The position numbers and the translations under genes are program-made. A model generated the notes under the pieces. That model had not been told where the DNA came from and did not search any database. It was given only the letters and a program-made list of their open reading frames with translations. From JANSWP01 sp041941305 (lineage in GTDB: Bacteria; Bacteroidota; Bacteroidia; Chitinophagales; Saprospiraceae), in assembly GCA_041941305.1 (NCBI GenBank), contig JBGTQJ010000012.1, positions 62,001-126,000 of the forward strand: a stretch of 64,000 bases of DNA, given 5' to 3'. This document shows positions 10,301-19,300 of the stretch, in pieces (positions within the stretch are counted from its first letter, which is position 1; each line of letters starts with the position of its first letter).

Positions 10301-13300
10301 TACTGATGACTATATCACCTTTGACTTGGATCCAATGGGAACAGGAATTGGCTCATCCTATGATGTAACTGTCAGTTCAGGAACCATTTCTCCAACAAGT
10401 GGTAATTATGGTGCTCCAACAACTTTCCAATTGCAAAATGGTTCTGCGGGAGCTGGAAATGTAACTGTGACTATCACAGATGCAAATGATAGCAATTGCA
10501 CATTTATGGACACAGTTACAGACCCAGGTACTTGTTCAAGTGCTTGCGGAATTCCTGGAATACCTACCACGTGTACAAACCCTTTGGAAAACTTTGCTGG
10601 TTTTACGGGTAGTGGTTTTACAACTAACCCTGCTGCAGGAGAGTTATGTTCCAATAGCTGGACTCCAAATGGATTTAGTGACAATAGCTACGTTCCATGT
10701 GGGAATAATACGTCTGGTGATTATGCAAGAGGTACTACAGATGGAATGGGAGAAACTACAGGTGGTATTTATGGTTTTGATGATGGAGGCGGAGATATGG
10801 CAATCTGGATTCAACCTACTGGTGGTGATTTCACTCCTGGTGATTTAACCTATCAGCTTCAAAATACAACTGGAGCTACCATCACTGACTTGGATATTTC
10901 CTATGACATCCTTGTACTAAATGATCAGAATAGATCCAATGCATTCAATTTCTCTTATTCTACAGATGGTACAAACTTCACAAGTGTACCTGCTTTGGAT
11001 TTTAGTTCTGATGGTACAGCTACTGGTCTTTTACAAACATTTCCTCAATCTACTACAATCAGTGGACTAAGTATTTTAAACAATGACTTCCTCTGGATTA
11101 GATGGGAAGGTGATGATGTTTCAGGAAGTGGTTCCAGAGACGAATTTGGTTTGGACAATATCACACTTTGCCCAAGCCCTTGTCAATTACTTACCTCAGG
11201 ATTAAATAATATACAATGTAATAATAACGGTACCCCATCAGACCCAAGCGATGATTACATCACTTTTGAATTGAACCCAACGGGAATCAATTTAGGCACA
11301 AGTTATACCGTAACAGGTGCCACATTGACCCCAACGGGTGGTAATTATGGTAGTCCCACCACTTTCCAAACTGACCCAGGTACAGCCGGCGCAGGAGATT
11401 TAAACTTGACTATAACCGACGACACGGATGCCGGTTGCACCTTGGGTGAAACGGTTACTGACCCTGGTACATGCTCCCCTGATTGTGAAATAACAGCTTC
11501 AGGATTGGCGAATGTTCAATGTAATGATAATGGAACTCCAGGTGATCCTACTGATGATTACATCACTTTTGATTTAGATCCTTCGGGAAACAATCTTGGT
11601 ACAAGCTATACCGTCACAGGAGCTACTTTAACGCCAAGCGGCGGTAATTATGGAAGTGCGACTTCATTTCAAACCGACCCTGGCACGGCTGGAGCCGGAG
11701 ACCTGAATCTTACCATTACTGATGACTCAGATGGAAGTTGTACCTTCTCTGAGACAGTAACTGATCCAGGTAGCTGTTCACCAAATTGTAATATTACAGA
11801 TGCAGGATTGACAAATGTTCAATGTAATGATAACGGGACTACAGATGATCCTACTGATGACTATATTACATTTGACCTTAATCCAACTGGATTTAATTTA
11901 GGTACTAGTTATACAGTAACAGGTGCTACATTGACACCTGGAGGAGGAAATTATGGAGGTATTACATCATTCCAAACGGACCCAGGAACAGCCGGAGCCG
12001 GAGACTTGAATTTGACAATTGATGATGACACACATGGTAGTTGTTCCTTCTCTTTCACAGTAATTGATCCAGGTACTTGTTCACCAGATTGTAACATCTT
12101 GAGCGCTGGATTGAGTAATGTCCAATGCAATGACAATGGAACGCCAACTGATGATTCTGATGACTATATCACTTTTGATTTAAATCCAACTGGTAATAAT
12201 TTAGGAACAACATATACTGTTTTAGGAGCAACATTGACTCCAACAGGAGGTAATTATGGAGGTGTAACTTCCTACCAAACTGATCCAGGAACAGCAGGAG
12301 CCGGAGATTTAAATTTAACGATTAGAGATGATAATGACCATGCATGTACTTTCCCATTCACTGTAACTGATCCAGGTCCTTGTTCTAGCACTTGTAATTT
12401 GTCAGGAACTGGCTTTTCCAATTTGATGTGTAACAACAACGGAACGCAATACGATCCCAGTGACGATTATTTCACATTTGATTTAAATCCAACAGGTGTA
12501 AACCTCAGTCCAAACGGATATAATGTTTCAAGTTCGGTAGCGATAACACCCTCAAGTGGGAATTATGGAAGTGCAACTTCTTTCCAGACCCCAGCGGGTT
12601 CAGCTGGTGGAGGAAATTTGACGATAACCGTAACTGACATGGATGACGCTAATTGTACAGCTTCATCTACATTGGTCGATCCTACACCTAATCCAAATAT
12701 AGTTGCTTCCTCTGATCCTACTACTTGTGGAGGTACAGATGGAACTATTACTATTGGTGGACTTAATTCAGGTGATAGTTATAATGTGATTTATGACTTA
12801 GGTGGGACATCAGACATCTTCGCTGGACCATTTACTGCAAATGGTAGTGGTGAAATCACCTTAAATAATCTTTCTGAAGGATCATATACTAATATTCGTG
12901 TACAAGATAATGGCACCGGATGTATTGGTGGGTCATTATCAGCTACATTGAATGATCCAATGACACCAACCTACACGGTTGCAGGAACCAATCCAACAAC
13001 TTGTAATGGTACAGATGGTTCATTCTTGATTTCTGGCTTAACACCAAATACCACATACGATGTAACTTATGATGACGACGGGACTGGAATAGGACCACTA
13101 AATTTAACTTCAAATGGCAGTGGCGAAATAGATATTACAGGATTGGACTCAGGGAGTTACACAAATATTGTCGTCACTTTTGCTACTAATTGTTCTGGAG
13201 CACCAGCAAGTGTGACACTTTCCGATCCTGCAGATCCTACTCCCAATATTGCAGGAAGTACAGACCCCACAACTTGTGGTGGCTCAGATGGGACAATCAC

Positions 13301-16300
13301 CCTTGGAGGTTTAACATCTGGTAATTCTTATACTGCCAATTATGATTATAATGGAAATGGAACCTCTCAAGGACCACTTACTGCAAATGGAAGTGGAGAG
13401 ATAACCCTGACTGGCTTGGCTGCAGGAAATTATACAAATATTTCTGTTACAGATAATGGGACCAATTGTTCTGGAGGTTCTTTAAGTCAAACATTGTCAG
13501 ATCCTTCTGCTCCCACATATGCACTAGGAACCCTTACAGATCCGAGTTTCTGTGGGGGCTCTGATGGTAGCATTCAACTTACAGGTTTAGCAAACAATAC
13601 GACTTATGATGTGAGCTATGATTTTAATGGAAATGGAGTTGGTCCATTAAGTTTGACTTCTGATGGTTCAGGGAATTTATTGATAACTGGCTTGGCAGCA
13701 GGTAGTTACACAAATATCATTGTGAGCCTGGCTGGTTGTTCAGGTACTCCTTTGTCCGCTACTTTGAATGATCCCAATAGTCCATCCCTAAGTGAAACTC
13801 ATAATGATGTTACCTGTCCGGGAGGTTCGGACGGTTCAATTGATTTAACGGTAACCGGAGGTACACCTGGTTTTACCTACGATTGGGACAATGATGGAAC
13901 CGGGGATAATGATGATAATGAGGATTTAGCAGGCTTAAGTGCTGGAACTTACAATTGTACGGTAACAGATGCTCTGGGATGCACAGCCACAATTAGTGTT
14001 ACCATTAATGATGGAACAGACAATACTCCTCCTACCGCAATATGTCAGGATTTTACAGTGTCCCTTGATTCAAATGGAGATGCAAGTATAGCAACGGCTG
14101 ATATTGATAATGGTAGCTCAGATAATTGTGGAACAGTAATTCTAAGTCTTGATAATGATACATTCGATTGTACGAATATCGGAGGCAATACAGTAACCTT
14201 GACTGTGGATGATGGAAATGGAAATTCAGATAGCTGTACTGCCACGGTCACAGTAGAAGACAATGAAAACCCAAACGCTGTTTGTCAGAATATTATGGTA
14301 AGCTTAGACGCAACAGGAGATGCAATGATTATCCCACAGGATGTAGACGGTGGAAGCAATGATAATTGTGGAATCATATCATTAAGCATAGATGATGATG
14401 CCTTTGACTGTAATGACATTGGAGACCAACCTGTAGTGTTAACTGTTGACGACGGCAATGGGAATACGGACCAATGTACCGCGACAGTAACTGTAAAAGA
14501 CAATATGGTCCCAATGGCTGTTTGCCAAGACATTACAGTCCAATTAGATGCAGTAGGAATAGCAACTATTGGAACCGGAGATATTGATAATGGAAGTTCG
14601 GATAATTGTGGAGGAATCACACTGGGATTAAGTCAAACTTTATTTGATTGTTTCCATTTGGGAAGTAATGCGGTTACACTTACTGTTGACGATGATAATG
14701 GAAATTCCAGTTCTTGTACTGGAACAGTAACTGTGGAGGACAATATGGCTCCAATGGCTGCTTGCCAAGACATTACAGTCCAATTGGATGGAAGTGGAAA
14801 TTCCACAATCACTACAGCTGATATAGACAATGGAAGTTCAGATAACTGTCCTCCAACACTGGCTTTAGATATCCAATCTTTTGATTGTAGCAATATTGGA
14901 GCAAATACAGTGACTTTGACTGTTTCTGATGCGGCAGGTAATTCAAGTCAATGTACAGCCACAGTTACAGTAGAAGATAATATAGCACCTGTGTTGATAT
15001 GCCAAAATATTGGGGTATCACTTGATATAACAGGTAATGTTACAATCACACCTCAAATGGTGGCTAGTGCATTTGGAGATAACTGTGGGGTTCCAACTTT
15101 ATCCTTAGATATCAGCACGTTTGATTGTTCAAATGTTGGTGCAAATCCAGTAACTGTAACTGGAACTGATGGAAGTGGAAATAGCAATACTTGTTCAGCA
15201 ACAGTTACCATTATTGATGACTCTCCACCAATTGCGATGTGCCAAGACGTTACAGTACAATTAGATGGATTAGGAATAGCTACAATCACCCAAGCTGATA
15301 TTGAAAACGGAAGCACAGATGCGTGCGGTATCGCAAGCTATTCTGTTTCGCCAAATCTTTTCACTTGTAGTGAATTAGGTGCCAACACAGTTACACTTTC
15401 AGTTACGGATGTAAATGGTAATGTAGGAACCTGTACCGCGACGGTAACTGTAAGAGATGATAATAACCCATGTTGTGATGCTCCAGTTGCTGTTTGTCAA
15501 AACTTTTCAATTGATCTAGATTTATTTGGAATTGGTGTCATTACCCCAAGTGATATTGATGGTGGAAGTATGGCTGATTGTGGATTGCAATCTCTAACAG
15601 CTTCTCAAACGACATTTACATGTCTTGATGTTGGAGCCAACACTGTAACCCTTACGGTTACTGATGTTTTTGGAAATTCTGCAAATTGTGATGCAACTGT
15701 TTTTGTAGGTGATGTGATTCCACCTGTAGCTTTATGTCAAGATGTTTCAGTCACATTGGATGATATAGGATTGGGAATTGTTCTTCCCACAGAGATTGAT
15801 AATGGAAGTAATGATGAATGCGGTATTGCTTCCCTAACTTTGAATCAAAATTCATTTAACTGTTTTGATGTAGGCTTAAATCCAGTCATTCTAACCGTGC
15901 AAGATAATTCTGGAAATATTTCAACTTGTGTTGCAACCGTTGGAGTTATAGCCTCCTCTGCATGCCTTCCTCCAGATATCTCAAATGAAGATGGACCTTC
16001 TATTGATGACCCATGTACATGTCGCGGAAATGGTCAATTTGACGAAGAAGTAGTCATCAATTCAGGATCAAATCAGACCTGGTTTGTAGTAAGCACTACC
16101 CTACTCGATCCAAATACCTTAACTCCCTTTGCTGCTGGAACTCCATTTACGGAAGTTCCACAAGGAGCAGGAATGAGCCAATATGTATTGGCAGGGGTAC
16201 ATTTATCGGGAGTTGGTTATACATTAGAAGCCGAAAGCCCATTCTGGCCAAATCAGAATTTGACTATTTCCAATACTTGTAGTTACCCTGAGCCCCAAAT

Positions 16301-19300
16301 TGAAGGCTTGGATGTAGTTATATGTTTGGAGACCATGCCAATAACGCTTCAAGGAGGTGGAGGTGTCGGAGTTGAAGGGTCTGGAAGCTTTACAATCAAT
16401 GGAGACCCAGCAACAGAGTTTGATCCAGCGGCCTTAGGCGTAGGTACTCATTTGGTTTCATTTACCTTTGATGCTGGAGATCCCGCAGGTTTATTGAATC
16501 CATCTGATATTGGTTGTACAGAATCAATATTCCAATTTGTAACTGTAGTTGAAACTCCAGATAATCCTGTTTGTAATGATTTAGAACATGTAGCCCTTGA
16601 TCCGGATTGTTTGGCATTCATAACACCAGATATGGTTTTGGAAGGAGATGTCCCATGTGATGATGATTTTGGTGTAAGTATTGAAGACCATCAAGGAAAT
16701 GCTGTTCCAAATCCAATCTCAGGAGGATGGATCGGCGAGTTATTAACTGTGACTGTAACACATCTACCTACTGGAAATTCATGTTGGGGTCAAATAATAG
16801 TTGAGGATAAATTAAAACCAGAATTGACCTGTAACAACCCTACCATTCCTTGTACTGTAGATATTCAAAATGCTCCAAGACCTTCTGGTACTGACAACTG
16901 CGATAATAATCCAGATGAAAAATTACTTGAATTAATATTGATTGATGACGATGGTTGTGATGATGATATTGTCAGATATCAAAGAACCTGGATTGCAATT
17001 GACGATTATGGAAATGAATCAGATCCTTGTACTGATACGGTAATGGTTCAAAGACCAACTTCAATCAACTTCCCAGGTGATAGAGAGTGGACATGTCAAC
17101 AATACAATAGTAATTCAAATGTTGTTGCACCTACCAACTCTGGTTCAGGAACAATTAATGGAATTACTGGCACCTGGTGTTTGTATGAGTTTACACATAG
17201 TGATGTTACTGTACCTGGTTGTGGAGAAACATTTACCATTGTTAGAACCTGGTCAGTATTAGACTGGTGTACTGGTGATATAACAACGGATGAACAAATC
17301 ATTAAAGTTAAAGACTTGGAAGCACCAAGTATTTCTATGGACGCTTTTGCCGTTGGGATTACTGATCCAGGTTCACATCCAGAACCTTGTTCCTCCCAAG
17401 GGTTCCTTGAAGCTGCAAATGTTACTGATAATTGTCATGATTTTACAGTGAAAATATATACGCCAATTGGAGAAGCTATTTACGTTAATGGTTCTGATGG
17501 ATCAAATGGAGGCTATATTCCTGCTCCAGGTTTAGCTGTGGGAACCTACAGTATTACCTACCAGGCAACAGATGAATGTGGCAATACTTCAGAATTCTCA
17601 GTAGACATTACAGTGGTTGATGATGTAGCACCAGTAGCCATTTGCGATGAAATTACAGACGTTACATTATCCTCTGATGGTCTGGCTGAAATAAGTGCAG
17701 ATGTTTTAGATGATGGAAGCCATGATAATTGCTGTTTGTCTCATTTTGAAATTGGAAGAATGGAAGAAGGATGTGACTATGGAACCGAGTTCGGATCAAC
17801 GGCTACCTTATGCTGTGAAGATGCTGCAAATAGCCCTGTAATTATGGTTTTCAGAGTTTATGATTGCGATAATAATTACAATGACTGTATGGTTCAAGTT
17901 ATCGTTGAAGATAAATTAAAACCAGTTTTGGTTAGTTGTCCAGGTCCTGAAACCATAACCTGTGATTATTATTGGGAAAATATTGAAATTGGATTATCTC
18001 TTGGAGACAATTCCGTTTTAGATCAATTTGGTTCACCTGAATACCAGGACAATTGCGAATTAGTGGTCACTCCTACCCTCCAGGTTAATATCGACCAATG
18101 TGGAATTGGAACTATCGTTCGGACATGGAATGCAATAGATCCAAGTGGTAATCAGGCAAATACTTGTACACAAGTGATTTCTACAATTCATGTTTCTGAC
18201 TGGGTCGTAGAATTTCCAGCTGATTTAACCGCTGTTTGTACAGATGAAGAACCAGAATTTGGAGAACCTACTTTGACAAACGAAACCTGTGAATTAATTG
18301 CAGTTTCATATGAAGACACTTACTTCAATGTAGTTACAGACGCCTGTTACAAAATTTCCAGACAATGGACAGTTATTAATTGGTGTGTTGTAGGTGACAA
18401 TGTCGACGAAGAAGTCATTGAAGTACCTGAAAGTCAAATTGGGTTATTATTTCCAGCCTGTGATTTGGATGGAGATGGTGATTGCGATACCAGAACATTT
18501 AGAGATAGTTGGAACGGTTCCGATTATCCTGATGCAGGTGACGCAGGTGTAAATGGTGCTCCTGATACAGACATTGACCCAGATCCATGGGATGGTTTTA
18601 TTACTTACCAGCAAACCATTAAAGTGATTGATAATGTAGCTCCTGTATTCCCTGATGGTTGCGAAGTGGCCAATGTTTGTATTGAAGACAATACTTGCAG
18701 TGCTATTATCACCTTACCCGAACCAGGTATTCAGGACTGTAGTATTGATGCCCAAGTTTCAGTAGACAGTGATTTGGGAAGTGGTTTTGGACCATTTACG
18801 AACATAGCACTTGGTACCTATACAGTTACCTACACAGCAATGGATCAATGTGGCAATTCAAATGCTTGTCAAACGACTTTTGAAGTTTTGGATTGTAAAA
18901 AGCCAACGCCATATTGTAAAAATGGCTTGATAGTAGAATTAATGGTTATTGATACTCCAATGGTTGAAGTTTGGGCTGAAGATTTCAATGATGGTAGCTT
19001 CGATAATTGCCCTGGCGATTTAGCCTTGAGTTTCTCTTCAGATACAACTCATAAAAGCCTGATTTTCAATTGTGATCATGTTGGACAACAAAATATTGAA
19101 CTATGGGTAACTGATGCCTCAGGCAATCAGGATTTCTGTTCGACCTTTGTCTTCATTCAAGCAAATATGGGACAATGTCCAAGTATCGATGATCCCATTA
19201 TTCAAGGTTTAATCACAACTGAAGAAGCAGAACCTATCAAGGATGTCGAAGTCAATTTGAACAGTAATAGTGGATTTGATGATGATTTTGTTACAGAGAA

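Noticed and set aside
14045..15316. Series of minus-strand open frames through the HYR-like repeats
   Set aside because: They recur with the repeat period and are antisense shadows of the repetitive coding strand.
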